In this document: piece by piece, positions 44,433 to 58,900 of the stretch
Layout: each line of letters begins with the position of its first letter
How positions within the stretch are numbered: the first letter of the stretch is position 1
Source of the DNA: Chaunax sp. Z400
Lineage: Eukaryota; Chordata; Actinopteri; Lophiiformes; Chaunacidae
Length of the DNA stretch: 64,000 nt
Reading direction: 5' to 3'
Assembly: GCA_037577475.1 (NCBI GenBank)
Contig: CM075187.1
Span: forward strand, 25,925,810 to 25,989,809
Notes under the pieces: model-generated
What the model was told of the DNA's origin: nothing
Database searches by the model: none
The model's input: the letters and a program-made list of their open reading frames with translations, nothing else
Program-made: the position numbers and the translations under genes

Positions 44433-46654
44433 ACCACTGGGTGCATAGGATTTTAAATTTGAGACTAAATTCTGAAAATGATTTAGGTTCATCCTTTTTA
44501 AGGTGATATTGTAGTTTGATTGTTGTAGAGTTAATAAAGCCTACAGTGGGTGGCTGGAGAAAAGAATTTAATGGAATTATTTATAAGGAAACTTTTTGAC
44601 TGTATTCCAAATTGGAATGATATTTATAATTTTTACTATTAATAATAGTAATGTCACTAAAATTCTGTTTTATAGATCCATCGTTGTGTCCCTTTGCTGT
44701 TATGAGTATAATTATGGACTTACTGTCTCAAAAATGAGTCAAATAATACAGAAAATACTGCTTAGCCCTTATATTTACATACAGTATAACTCTGTTGTAT
44801 TTTGTACCACAGGTGAAATAAATGTAATTTCAAAACGTAGGGTCACACCACTCTTTATTGCTTTCATCACTGATACTGATAAAACTGATCCTTGTCCTAA
44901 AAGTTAAAGTCTGTGAACCTCTTTTTGAAATTATTTATACAATAACATGAGGCCAAGGATCGCTTTGGTTTATAGTCACAGTGAATAAAGAGAAAATAGG
45001 TGATCAGTAGGGTTTTTTGATCACTTGCGGCACCATAGAACTATATAAGACTTTTTCCCTGTTTTGTGTGTATCATGTACACATTCAACGGTCACTTTGC
45101 ATTCAGAAGACGCCAAGCTAGCAAACATGGATGTAAACAATACATATTATATATGCCATTATAAATGCCTTCTTTTTGTGAATACTGAAGAAGGTAATAT
45201 ATTTCCCAGACTTCAAATTCCATTTATTTAACCAGATCAGTGTTGGTGCTAATAGCCACCTAGCCCTTCAGATCGGTGTATCTTTGTTAAAGGAATATTT
45301 CACCCCTAAATCAAAAATGCTTTTTTTTCTTTTCACCAGTAGTGTCATTTATCCATCTACATTGTTTTGGTGAAAGTTGCCAGGATTAGGAGATATCTGC
45401 AATAAAATATGTCTACTTTATTTTGAATATGATGAATCTAGATAGCACTCTGCTTGTGATGCAAACAATACTTTATATGTGCAGAAATCATGAGCCAGTT
45501 ACTCAAGATGAGCCATAATCCTTGTTGTGAGCAGTTTCTTACAGGAACTGTTTTCTTTCTACAGAAAAACACAGAATCACCAAACATGGAAGTGTCCATC
45601 TGCTCATGGAGAGGCTCCTGCTCCTGTCAGGGCCAGATGAACATGAATGCCTCCATCCATAAGCTGTAATGTTAGCTTAGCTATCTTAATTAGCCTCTCA
45701 TACATGAGCAGATGCAAGCTTTCCTCTGCGCAGTGATACAGAAAGGAAATGTAGAAAAGTAACATGATTTCATGTTCAACAGATTTCTTGGTAAAGCTTT
45801 AAATTCAAACACAAGACAATCACAGTTTGGAATAATGGAATTTTAATGACATAAATTACATGTTTAAATTCATGAATATCCATCGTTTGTGCTTTTCTTA
45901 TTGTTATATGCATGTAGTGGAATGTAGGAATAATGTTCTCATACAGTGAAAACATAAATATGAACCTGCATGCTACATTTTCCATAATAAATCAATCCTT
46001 TTCAGCAACATCAGAACTTTTTGGTTGTTTCTTTTTGTTCCAGCTTAATGTGCCCATGTGGAGTGTTGAACAGGAGAGTGGTTCTCTGGGATCGGGGGCC
46101 CTCTACCACATATTCACACAAACACAAAAACAAATGAGAAGATGCACAGGCTATAACATACAGTAGTAGACGTGGCTTCAAAACCTCATGGTAAATAGTT
46201 CTGTTTCTCAAACAATGCTTCATTTTATGTCTCCTGGAGAAACAGGCTGCTGTGAAATTCCAGTGAGTACAGTGAGTTTTGACATGGAACTGATTTCAAG
46301 ATTAGTTTGTATTTGGAGTAACAGCATTAATAGTACAGTAAGAATAAATAGCTATGTAGTAACATAAATATTTTCACATCAAATATATTGTCCTATACAG
46401 CACATGAATATTTCCTCTCTTATTATGACTATTTACATCATACAAGTAAACAAAATACATTTACTATATATTATTTAGAGTAAAATGTTCCAGTTAAAAG
46501 CGTCTCCAGTATCATTGATTGGATCAGCCAGTCTTTGAAGGTGTCACTGTCAGTCTGCACCTTATTCTGTCCATGGGTCAGCTCTGGCTATGTCCAGCTG
46601 CTCACCCACACTTATTTGTGCACTGGTCTGTCAAGAAGATGCCGAGCCTCGACT
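44433..46654. other. Tail-to-tail intergenic region with a repeat
   Basis: This stretch lies between the ogfod2 poly(A) signal and the slc4a5 stop codon, so it contains the 3' UTR of slc4a5 (minus strand) at its right side. At 45285-45775 is an interspersed repeat: GTTAAAGGAATATTTCACCC at the left, and blocks such as GCTAATTAAG and CATACATGAGCAGATGCAAG in the middle. I found no further exon. Confidence 0.5.
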
Positions 46655-49600
46655 TTATAGCGTCGTCTCGCTGCTCATGTCCCGAAGGCGGGGGTGGTCG
46701 ATGTCTGAGTCGTAGTCCGACTCCATCTCGATCTTGACCTGGGGCACGGCGCAGGCCATCCTTTGTCCCATAGGCACGGCCGGAGATGACGGGCAGGAGA
46801 TCTTCAGGTGGAGGGTGATGCTAAGGAAGGGCAAGCTCCGGTTACCATACACACCCACGGCCAAAAGACGCAGGGGCTGAGGGAGGAGGCCGGGGAGGGT
46901 GGAGGAGCTCAGCCGTGTGGCATCATGACCCCAGCCGAACACAGCAGCCCGAGTTAGTGACACTGGGTGAAGTGAGCTGCTGTGGTTGTCTGTGGTCACA
47001 GTGCCTAATGGTTGGACTGGGAATGAGTGGCACAGGGAACTTTTTTACAGGCTTTTTACACCATGAACATAAGAATCAAATTGTTTTGACTCTTTACAAA
47101 CCTTCACCTTAACAGAGACACTTTCATCTCCAATGGAGAGCAAAGATGGAGCCCCTTTTCACTACTGACAGTATTTTAGTATTCCAACCATTTCAATGCC
47201 AAATTAACTATAAAAGTAAGAACTGAATAGAGGACCTTTATATTGTGATGAAAATGCAATGATAAAGTATATCTTCTCTTTAGATTGCTGACTATATTTT
47301 AGCACATGGAAAAATCCTTTTTCTAAATATTAATTTTCAGCACAAATTAAACTATATTTCAGTACAAAACTTAATCACCTCTGACAAGGCGGTGATGTTT
47401 TCATCAGTGTTGTTTGTGTACTTGTTTGTTGGTTGGATGGTTAACAGAATCTGTGAGATATATTCCCATGAAAGGAAAGGATGGGGCATGGGCCAAAAAT
47501 CTATTTTGGTGCAGATCAGAATAAAGGGGCAGATCGAGGAATTTATTTACACTTTCCTTATTAACATACAGATGTATGCTTTTTTCAACATTTTCCATAC
47601 ACAAAAACTACAGTTACTACTACTACTATTGTTAGCAGGATTACACACAAACACTAGATGGATTTGTAGGATTATTCAGCCTTGGATTATTCAGTTTGGA
47701 AGGTTTGGTGATAGAAATGTGTTCAAAGCAAAGTTCAATAAAACAAAATCCCCAAAGGTAATTTTCTTGAGCAACATCTCACAACATATTAATCAAAAGT
47801 CAATTCCAAACCATGCCTCCTTCAAAGCAATGCAGACATGATGGGCAATTTTGAATTTCTCCCGCAAAGGAAAAAGGAACAAACAAAATGTATGTGGTTA
47901 AATGTTTAGCATATTGAGAAATAGCCTCATCAGCTGCACTTGCAATGCAACCGTCTCCATTGAAACTGCTGCAGCTCCAGGTAAGGGTTGGGGTCAGGCT
48001 ACAGTTCACATGCAGGTGTGAGCATCACGGGTTTGCTAAAGAGATTCAGCACATGGAGGAAAAAGAAACAACCAAAACAAAGATGCTTGTTGCAGGTGGA
48101 TGATCATACAAACCGGCCCATAGTAACTCCTCTCTTCGTACTCAGTTAATATAAGATACCGCATTTTATTTTATTTTATTTTTTTATTTTATTTTAATCT
48201 AACAAAGAACTCTGAACAGAGGCTTTGAGACACAGATCAAGCATTACAGTATTCATTTCGGGTCACCAGCCGTCGCCTCACACTCACCGACTTTCAGAAC
48301 ATGTCAAAACTAACAACACACATCAATGAGGAATTACAACAAACTGAGTTGTGTGCACAAAGGGCAGCACAGGGCGTGTACTGTGAGACATTTAACACAT
48401 GACACAGGAAGAGTAGCAGCAGGATTACACTTTAAAAATATTACAATCATCTGCATTGCCTTAAAGTGCATAGAGAGGAAACTGAGCCAAACATGACAAT
48501 GAGAGGAAACTGGACTAAGGAATATAGACTAAGCAATAAAGGGCGTTTTCTTATTATAGGATGTAATAGAATAATAAATGAATTTGGAAGCAAATGACAC
48601 ACTAAACAATAAAGCTGATGGGTTGTTTTTCATGGGGAATGCAATGCAAAGCAAAACCACAATATAATAATAAAGGACTACCTTCATGCTACTGTGTCTA
48701 GTATTTAAAGTTAGGGTGCGATCATTTAACCATTCAACAAAGTGTAGAGTTTTGGGGTCATATACAGTATTTAAAGGGCCAGTGCACCCAAATTACAAAC
48801 TTACCTCTAGTGGCTAACTATGCAGAAAAGTTTTAGTTCCCCAAGTTTTTAATATATTTCTGAAAGATTTCTGCTGCCACCAAAGGAGGTGTTGCTCACC
48901 CTGTTATAGAGAAGTATCCACTGCCATACCACCACACTAATGGAGCAGCTTCTTTCTTAAGGCAGTAAGATCTCATCATCTGAACTCCATTATAAATAAT
49001 GATGTTTTGTACAGTGATTGCAAGCTGTATTTCATTGTGTTGTACAATTAAAAATAAATGTCACAGAAAACGTTCAGACAATTCAGCAGCTCTCCTTAAA
49101 CACTTTTCACTGGAAGTACTCTCTATTGTTGCGTGTGTTCTGTGGATAATTAGTTTACTGTTTCTGGAGAGAGCTGCAGCTACTCATTGCTTTGCTGAGA
49201 GCAACACAAACAAAATCCCATCACCTCCACTCTTGCAGAAATCTCAGAGGTAAACATGTAAAGTATTACAGGGAGTAAACACAAGGCTGCTGTTCTCCTC
49301 TACTACATGGTGTAGTCTTCACTCTGCAGCACAGTGTATCATAAGACATCGTATTAAAGGAACAGTTCACCCAAAAATAAAAATTCAGTCATTATCTACT
49401 CACCCCTATGTCGATGGAAAGTTGGGTCAAGTTTCTCAGCCCACAAAAGGTGTATGGATCTTTTTTTTTTTGTTTCTTTTCCTTTTTTGTGTCTTAAAAT
49501 AAGTCCCCATCTTCTTCAGTTGTTTTGGAGAATGCTGCAACGCTGTTTTGCTTTGAAGCTCCAGAAAAGTTCTGAGGACTGAGAAACTTCCTCCGACTTT

Positions 49601-52600
49601 TCATCAGTACAGGGGTGAGTAGATGACTACTTTTGGGTTAAGTGTTCCTTTAAGTGATCGATGCTCTGTCATTCATTTACTGCGATGCCTGCTCCCATAG
49701 TGCTCACCTGAAAGCTATGCTACCACTTTCTTGCTGTGGCATTTCAAAAACGACCCCACCTGAGGTGAAACTAATCTCAACAGCAAAGTACCACAAGGAA
49801 TTAAGAAAATATACCCTCTTTAGTAATTTTAGTGACATGGCCCTTTAATTTGTGCACATTTACTGTGCGTAAGAGCTGCGTGTGTTAGCAGCCTGACAGT
49901 ACGCCCCCCACTGGGACTGTACAACATCAGGATAGATGAGATCTTTGTAGGGGATGTGCAGCTTAAGGACACAGTACCTGCGGTCCAAGTCTGACTCTGA
50001 GCTGGGTGAGTGGGTGGAGTAGGCGTGAACCTTGTCCTGCAAACACACACAATGCAGAGGGATCATCAGAAACATGTGCCATGAACCATCATTCCACCAG
50101 GGGGCAGCAGAACTTTGAGTTCCTTACCTCCTCCTCGCCGTCATCTGACTTAGGCTTCCTCTTCACTTTCTCCTTGCCCTTCTTTTTATCATCATCTTTC
50201 TTCTTCTTCTCTTTCTCAGGCAGGAGGTCGTCCAGCCAGGCCAGGTCATGCTGGGAGAAGACCATGTCCAGCATTTTACGGACGCCCATCAGACCCAGGA
50301 TCTGAAAGGTTCAACACAGACATGCACCGATACACAGGCCACATTTTAACTCCCATTAACATTCATCTCATTTATGAGCTCTGGTCTGAATTGGATTTAG
50401 AAAATGCTGGTTCAATCTCTGCAAGAGTGATTTCTGCAGCACCCTCAACGCATCCTGGATGCATGGGAAAAGCCTTGTTTTCACGCATTTTGCTACCAGA
50501 TTATATCAGATCATACAGGATACATGTAGAAACCTTGTGTTAAGAAGGGTCTGCCTCTCTTCCTAAACCATTGTACAACAATTCAGGATTCACCAGAAGC
50601 TGTGTTGCAAATGCATTTGATCACATACCATCACAGGGAAGATGATGGCCAAGAAGGTGGATTTGAGGATCCAGAGCACAGCCAGACATGTGATCTGGAC
50701 CAGCGTGAAGAGGTGCACCTTCCTCAGGGGAACATGGCGGAGGTAAGAGAAGTCGGGCTGGTGCTTGGACGGCATCATGTACAACTTAATCCTGTCCCAG
50801 AACTGTTGAGGACAATGACAAAAGGGAGTAAATGGAAGAGAAGACCTAAAGGTCTGAGCAGCACAAGTTAATTACATGGAGACCAATATAAATGATTAAT
50901 CCAGAAACATTTGCTCCAGCACTACCACAGAGCCCCAGGAGACAGGGTTTTTAACTCATCTAAATGCATCTAATTATGACTCTAGATATTGGTTCTTATA
51001 ATGAGAAACCAGGCCATACAGTGATAATTACAGCCCAGTCACCTACAGGTGCTGTTCATATATTCAGCAGCACGTCTGATATCTTGTTTTTCAATTCCAC
51101 ATTAGCATTTGTACACAATTTTGGAGCTTCTGACAAATCCCCCAGTTTTATTCTATTTATTTTATTTTCATTTTCTGCAGCCTGTGAAGACTCTGCTGAT
51201 CATGTCTGCCTGCCTGCTTGTTTGTTTACTTGGCAGCTTAAAATAAGCTGCTTCCTGCCTGCTGTCAAAAAGGCAATAAGTAAGACGTCCAACCATAATA
51301 ACTTAATTTATTATGATAAGAAGCATCAGCAGCTGGAACAAAGCATACCTGGATTCCACTGAGGGAAGCTACACCCATGTAGAGGAAGACGCCGTACAGC
51401 ACAGGCATGGGGATGAACTACGAGCAGCAAGAAGAAAATACATTACGGTTGTTACAGTCACTTCATTTTAGTGTATTTAAGTTCAAACTACAGCTAGTGA
51501 TGTATGGAAGAGTCAGTTTTTATTTTATAATGGCGTTTTCCTTAATAACACTTCTCGTTTCATGTTACATTTTATATCATAATATGACTCTTCAACCAAT
51601 CAAATGGCTCCATTTAACTGCATAACCGATTTCTGGCCTCTTATGTTTTCAGAGCCATATTTTAGTGTACTGCTGAGTTATAAGGCAGCCATGTTGAAAA
51701 GAGAACAAACAGTGGAGAGGACAGAGAAGAACACACACTAAATTATTCTCTGTTCCCGATGCCATTACATCACTATATTATTACATAGGGAAGAGTTGTT
51801 TGGTGCTAAATTAATGTTCAAAATATGGATTTAACCTTGGAGCTTGCAAGCTCTAAAAATACTGCTTTATTTATGCAGTAAACTCATGTTAGCTGGAGCA
51901 ACAACATCGCCTGAATCAACCAACTAGCTTCAGCTGTAAATATATATATATGGCCGTACAGATGCTGCATTCATGACACATTGGAAACGGGGAAAATACA
52001 TACTCCAGTGATTTGAACACATGGGCAGGCTGGATGTTTTTTGCTTTGGAACTTGTGTAGAAAGTCAGTGTCCTGGTTTACCTGACGTGATGTCATAATC
52101 TTAAGACGTCTGTAATTGTTGATTACAGTTAGCCCACTAGTCTACTCGACCTTTATTGATATGAACGTGATTGGTTACTGATGTGGTCAATCATCAGAGT
52201 ATCCATGCTGTTTTCTATGTCCATTAGGCCTACTGCATTTATTTAACCATTTGTTTAATTTAGTTACCATATTTATTTCAGAACATCTTTGATACTGAAC
52301 ACTTGCAAAGCTTTTCTATTGTCATGTAGTGGAAACAACGTAATAGATAATAAAATCATAATAAAGTGACTAGCCTATACTGATATGAACAAAAGCGAGT
52401 TGTATAGTCAGATAATCTTGTTCAGGTTTTATTCCTGTCGCTTTAAACTGGTGAATAACACGATATTAGGAGGCCTTGCCCTCCATCACAACCCTGATGA
52501 GAATAAATTGAAAACAGCATGCAGAATAAAGCCGTGTATTGTTAATGCTGGATAAAGAACCAGAACAAACAAGTGTGATTCCTCCCCCGTGTTCTTCATA

Positions 52601-55600
52601 CCTTAAGTATTGGAGCGAGGAAGATGGAGACTCCGGTGAGAGCAAACACCAAAATGCCTGTGATTCTTTGTTCTCTGTATATTGGGACATTGATGACAGG
52701 TACACAAGAGACTGTGCGGTCATTTTCACACAGCTTCTCTGTATTTCAAATAAAAAGGACTCATGCTGTGATATTGCCAGTGGCAGCCTGAGGATTAAGG
52801 ATAAGTTACAGTCTTTTTATTTTAGTGTTTCTATTTTACCTGACCCCAAGAAACTGAGGCTGCTCTCCTGGAGCGCTCGACTCGCTCTCCATCTTCAGGG
52901 AGTCGATGTGGGCGATGGAGATGACGGTGGCGGCGACATACCAGGGCAAACCCATGAAGGAGCAGGTGACCATTAGGATGCCCACCCAGAACAGATCCAG
53001 GTGATAGCCACAGCCTTTCTACCAGGTAAAACCAGACACAGATCATTTTTGTCAATACAATAAGAGCTCATGAGGCTGGGATGATGGGCTTCTATGTGAA
53101 AATGTTTTCTTATCTCTGGCTTTGCTATTTGATTAATGAACTGAATAAATGAAACAAACTACAATATATCAGATGTGGCAACCTGCAACAAAACCATTTT
53201 ATTATAATTATTAAATATATGTATCATGCATAAATATGAAAAAGGGAACTCAAAAACAAATCTAATGTCTAGACTCCTTTTTTCTACAGTGTTAAGTCAT
53301 TTATCTCAGCAGCATACCGACCTTAAGTTTGTTTTCCTTGCGGTTAACTATGACTGCGCTGATCTGCTGGTCCATGAAGATGAGGATGGTGACGAGGAGG
53401 GCAGGGACAGAGCTGGCCAGATAAATCCACCATGGGTTTTTACCAAACGGCATCACCAGCCAGCCACGATCCGCCCTGGTTGGCTAGAGGGAGATTGGGA
53501 TGGGGAGACGTCATTTCCATAACGACGAAGCAGCTCATTTCCACATTATAGAGAGAATAAGATCATTATGAGATCATTTCAATCAGTATCCCAATCGTTT
53601 GGTATTTTTTTGGGAAATGCCCTTTGATGCAGAGAGTTAGATGAGAAAATGAATACTACTCATACATGTCCATTCAGCGAGACACCAGGCATCTACAGCC
53701 TGGCTGCATTACATGGTGCATATTTAAAGTGTAATGCAAGGGTGCCCAAAGTGGGGGTCGCGAATGATGGGGTCGGGAGATGATTTCCGGAAATCAAATA
53801 AAATTCAAAAATGATTAGAAATAGTCTATTTTAGCTATAATTGATACAAAAGATAAATTGTAGATACATTTGAAAGAAAACCATGGAATAAAAATATGCG
53901 TGTTTGGATAAGCCTATTAGTACGTGTGTGCTTAATGTTTGTGTGCTTCAACCACTTCTGGGGATAGTGGGGTCGGGAGTCTCTGGCACCGTTACTTTGG
54001 GGGTCAGGTGGTGAAAATTGTGGGAACCCGTGGTCTAATGCAGTCCACTACAATGACTCAGTGATAAAGTCTATCTCTACAAAGATAATTATGTTAAGTT
54101 TTGCTTGACACCATCAGAGAGGTATTCATTAAACCATATTACTGAGGTTGTAGTTTGGAGTGGTGCTGAACTGGACTGCATGTCCAAACAAGTGGGAGAA
54201 ATAACATGGCTAGGAGGAGTCACTGGACTACAGGCCAACCAAAAATCTGAGTCAACCCCTTAAAACAGCAAGCTGTAAACTTAGAGGTGCTATAGGGGAA
54301 TCTTTTTGACCTTTGGACAAAGTGATGCTAGACATTTACCCATTTAATGTGTTTGAGCTCAGATAAGATGACTGTCTCCTGACACTAGCTTCATATTTCA
54401 TGGAGAGAATGAAGGAGAGAGGAATGATTTTCTTATCTAACTCCTGGAAAGAAAGTGAATTTCCCAAATTTTGGAAATATTCCTTTAAAGCGTCATCGAT
54501 CCAGTCAAACAATCCAGAAATTGTTGTTTTATTTCTAATGGGACAGAAATGAAAGTGAAAGTAAGAAGCTGTACCTTAAATTCAGTGGGAACGATTAGCT
54601 TTGGGGTTTTGAGTCCCATCAACATGTCGAGCCCCACGAACGTCATGATGGACATGAAGATGGAGAAGTCACTGATGAGCTTCCTCAACTGGTGCCGCAG
54701 ACAGAGAGAAACAGAACAGGTGAAATAGGTCAAATCAGTGTTTTATTTATTTATTTATTTATTTATTGCAGGGCTGAAAACAGAGGCAAGTGCTAATAAG
54801 AGCAACCCATAAATACTGAAAAAGCTGAGCTGTGCCTGGCTTCACGTGAGTCAATGTACCATCTCTGTGTGTGTGAAAAGAAGGGGTCAGTTCTCTTAGT
54901 TTGATTATTCAGTTCCTGCTACATTTGTCCTTTGGCTCATCAATCCTCTTAATGTGTTCACCAAAGGTACCCTGTGGAGGTTTTGACCACAATTAGTGCT
55001 GTGGAGCATTGTATGAAAGGTACCCTGCTTTGTTTGCAGTGTGCACAACCACAAGGCTGCACACAGCCAACACATCACACTGTAACGGGAAACATACTAG
55101 TGCACCAACAAAGGCTGGAAAGAGGATCGCGAGTAAACATGAATGCAAACATTGCAATTTAAAAGTTAAAAGAATCTTTTGGAAAATATTTTATGCTAAA
55201 AGTTAATGTTTGTTTAACTTGAAGGACACACACAACAAGACCCTGCTTGTACAAAGAGTTATTACTGAAGTAAACTAAAATAACTTGAAGCCATTTTGCA
55301 TATTTGCATTATTAGTTCACATTTAGGTTGATATATAATGCATTTTCTGTTTGAATTATGCTGATCATGTGTTGGAATGGCCTGTCTCGGAGTTTTAGTT
55401 GTATTTGTTATTACTATTATTGTGATAATATTACGATCTGATGCCAGGTGAGGTAGGATGAGGTCACTTGTAGGTGTGGTGTATCCTTTGATTAACAGCA
55501 GGTGAGCAGGTTCAGGGCAAACATTTGAACCGCACCACTGTGAAATAGTAGTAGTACGAAGTCTTATTTATTTTTACCACCAAGCTGAAGAAGCTGTTAT

Positions 55601-55780
55601 TTCTGCTTGTACCCAAAGTAAAGACGCATCGTGACATTAAGGAGAGAGTACATGTTGATATGCTGACCGCTATTAACTATGACTAAAATAGACTTCATGT
55701 AATATTAATATTCTGTTTATTATATCATCATCATCATGAACAATTTACTGAGAATTTTGAGATTTTTTTGGCGTGACAGT

Positions 55781-55821
<41 letters not shown>

Positions 55822-55932
55822 CATCCATCCATCCATCCATCCATCCATCCATCCATCCATCCATCTATCTATCTATCTATCTATCTATCTTCAAGACAAT
55901 GCAGCCGTGGAAGGGGATCCTGGGCATTTCAT

Positions 55933-55986
<54 letters not shown>

Positions 55987-58900
55987 GTAGCAGTAAAGTA
56001 ATAGTAGTAGTAGTATTGGTGTTGGTGGAAAACAGATCACCTTAGTGGGGAAGTAGCGGCTGAACTTGAACTTCTTGAGGGTGACGGTCATAGTGTAGGT
56101 GCCAAAGAAGAGGATGAAGGACATGAGGGCCAGGTCAGGGACGTACTTGCAGGACTTTCCCACCAGAGAGCCTCCGTAAGTCAGACACTCCTTCTTGCTG
56201 AGCTGGCTCCAGTCCAGAGCTGTCACATTCAACTGGGATGGTGGGCGGCAATGATGGAGAATAGGATGAAGTGATGAAGAATGGCAGTATTTTGAAAAAG
56301 TCAGAGAGGAAAATGTAAACACAGACGGTGAAAATTGTTGTGGAGTTTTAATCCACAGAGGGGAGTGAGAGGATGATGGGATGGGTGGTGATAAACACAC
56401 AAAGAGGAGAAAGAGAGCAAAAAGACCTCTGTGTCAGACACAGTTGATAATAACAATGTTGTCATGTGGGGCTTTTAAACCGTCCTTGTGATGCATTCTG
56501 GCCAAAGCTGGAATATTATCAACCCTGTAAACATTCAACTTGAAAACCAGTGCACCAAAATAGAGGTGCATAAATGTATGAAAACAAGTACTTACCCCAG
56601 AGACAGAAGAGCTGTTATCTGGCAATGGAACTAAACCATTGAAAATCATTGCAGCCACTGTTTGTGAATGGGAGAGAGGCAGGGAGGTAATGAGAGAGAA
56701 AATAAAGAGAGGGTGAGGAGAAAAACAAAAGGGAAAAAGATACTTAATGAGATTCCAGCTGCTGGACAATGCAGAGAGCACTCCGAAAACCCATGCAGAC
56801 CAACAATGAGATACTCACTTGCAAAAGACGGCAGTCAGATTGTTTGTGCATGGCGAAAACAAACAAGAGACAAATCAGTTACAGAAATCAATGTCTGCAG
56901 ACTGCCAATCACAGGACAGAAAACACCAAAACAGAAAACAGATTAGTGAACATGAGGGAATTAGAGCTATGATGGAATCTAATTTAAGATACAATGATTG
57001 AAGTTGGCGAGCATCAACAGGATAATCACCTTAGACAGCTCATCTCAAGATCTACCGTCCTTTTTGAAAAATGTCCTTTATAATTGATCATTATGGAAGC
57101 ACATATGGAATCACTTTTTAGTATAAGTTCTCTTGCCAATGCCTCTGGTGAAGGATGTAATAGTGATACTGTGTCAAAATAACCTCAAACACACTGTATA
57201 TATTTGACATTTCTGAGCCTCAATTTCTTATCATCATACCAAGCAGATGGGCTCAGATAGCAGCAACAGATAAACGCAAAAACCCCATTACACGTTCATG
57301 AATTCAATAAGTTACCATATTTCTTTAATGTGACCCATCACTGCATACTGGCAAGCTAAAATGCTTTAAGAGGCACTTTGTAAAGTATGTGACTTAAAGA
57401 ACTCCTTGAAACTCTGTATGTCCATAAATAGAGCACAGTCAGAGGATGCTTTACTGCACAAAGACAAATGATCTTACATGGAAGGGAGACCAACCAATAA
57501 GGAGAGCATTCATTCTCCTCTTAAAGGTCAAACCTGTGGTTTTCCATGCTTAGCCTATCAACAGCTTCTGCCTCAAATTATTTGACCACCATTTTCCTGT
57601 TTTTATTGATGACATTAAAAATTGATGACATGTTTACCTGTGGCGTATTCCAAACAGGTGTTTTGAACATTACACAATGATTTTTGTTGTTCCGTCCATA
57701 GCGTTCTGTTGCGAAGAGAGGCCGTGTCGTCATCGTTTTCAGAGGAGTTGTGTTTAACCGATTTACACGGTGAGGGTTGCGCTTGCAAAAAAATTACACT
57801 CTGGAGCCTGTTTTCAAATGTTTGCATTTTCAGGCCCCCAAAAACGCCGCTATCGTGTCAACGAACGGCCATAACGCAACAGAAGTTCACCATTTTAGGG
57901 TAAAACCCTGGTCCTGTAAACTTCCCCTTACTCCCCTCTACAACCTGGTGACTCATATCTACACTGCCTCCTGGAGGATTATCCCCCTGTTTCTCCCTGA
58001 GCCAAGGGGTGAGCTCACCTGGGTCTGGGGCCAAGCATTCGCACTTGTAGGTGGTGACGTAGTCAGGCTTGAAGTCAGTGTTGACGGGGTAGTATTTGAA
58101 GCAGCCCACCATCTTCTTGATGGCGTCGGAGATGAAGATGAAGGAGATGAGGCTGGAGAAGCCCTCCTCAGTGAAGCGCGTCATGTACTTGATGATGTAG
58201 CTGGCGTCTGTAGCTACCAGGATGAAACACTGCAGGCAGGCGTGGATGCCGATCCACAGACGTAGCTCCATGTAATCCACGCCATTGTTCCTTTGGGAGG
58301 GAGAAGGAAGAGAAGCATCGTAAGTGCATTGATGAAGGACGCACTTCCTCAAATATATTATCTGGATTCATAAAGTGAATAAAAAGATTTCACTAAAAAA
58401 TAAAAATACTCCTGGAGTTTGAGTTTGGGCATTTCAGTTTGGCTGCTACTTTGGGCCAATCATTGCTGGTAGAACGACTTCATTTGTTATTTGTGAACTG
58501 AAAAGTTTGGATTTAAGACTAAAGATCACAATTAGACTTGTTCCCACTTTCATCTGGATAAAACAGCCAACAAATCAATGGGAAATCAACCCTTTTGTTC
58601 ACTCAGCAATACAGACTTTGAAAGCTGCTGCATGAGTAGCATTTTAAACGAATGTCTTCCCTCTCACTAGAGCTGAAAGGAGCTCTTGCACAGAATCATC
58701 AAGAGGGGTCATACAATGGGGAGCAGGAGATTTGTTGTGTTTTTTTCTGTACAATGGGATTACCAAATAATCCTCTCATTGACATTACACTGCAGTCTGT
58801 CTACTGCAGGGTCATTTGGCACGAAAGAAACTCACTTGCTGAATTCATACAGGAGTTTTTCAAAGATGAGTATGGGTCCAGTGGAACTGAGGATGATGAG

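Noticed and set aside
46915..47112. Plus-strand ORF opposite the last slc4a5 exon region
   Set aside because: A shadow of the antisense sequence with no independent support.
55736..56045. ORFs of repeated Leu-Ser-Ile-Tyr and poly-Asn
   Set aside because: Tetranucleotide and AAT microsatellites.
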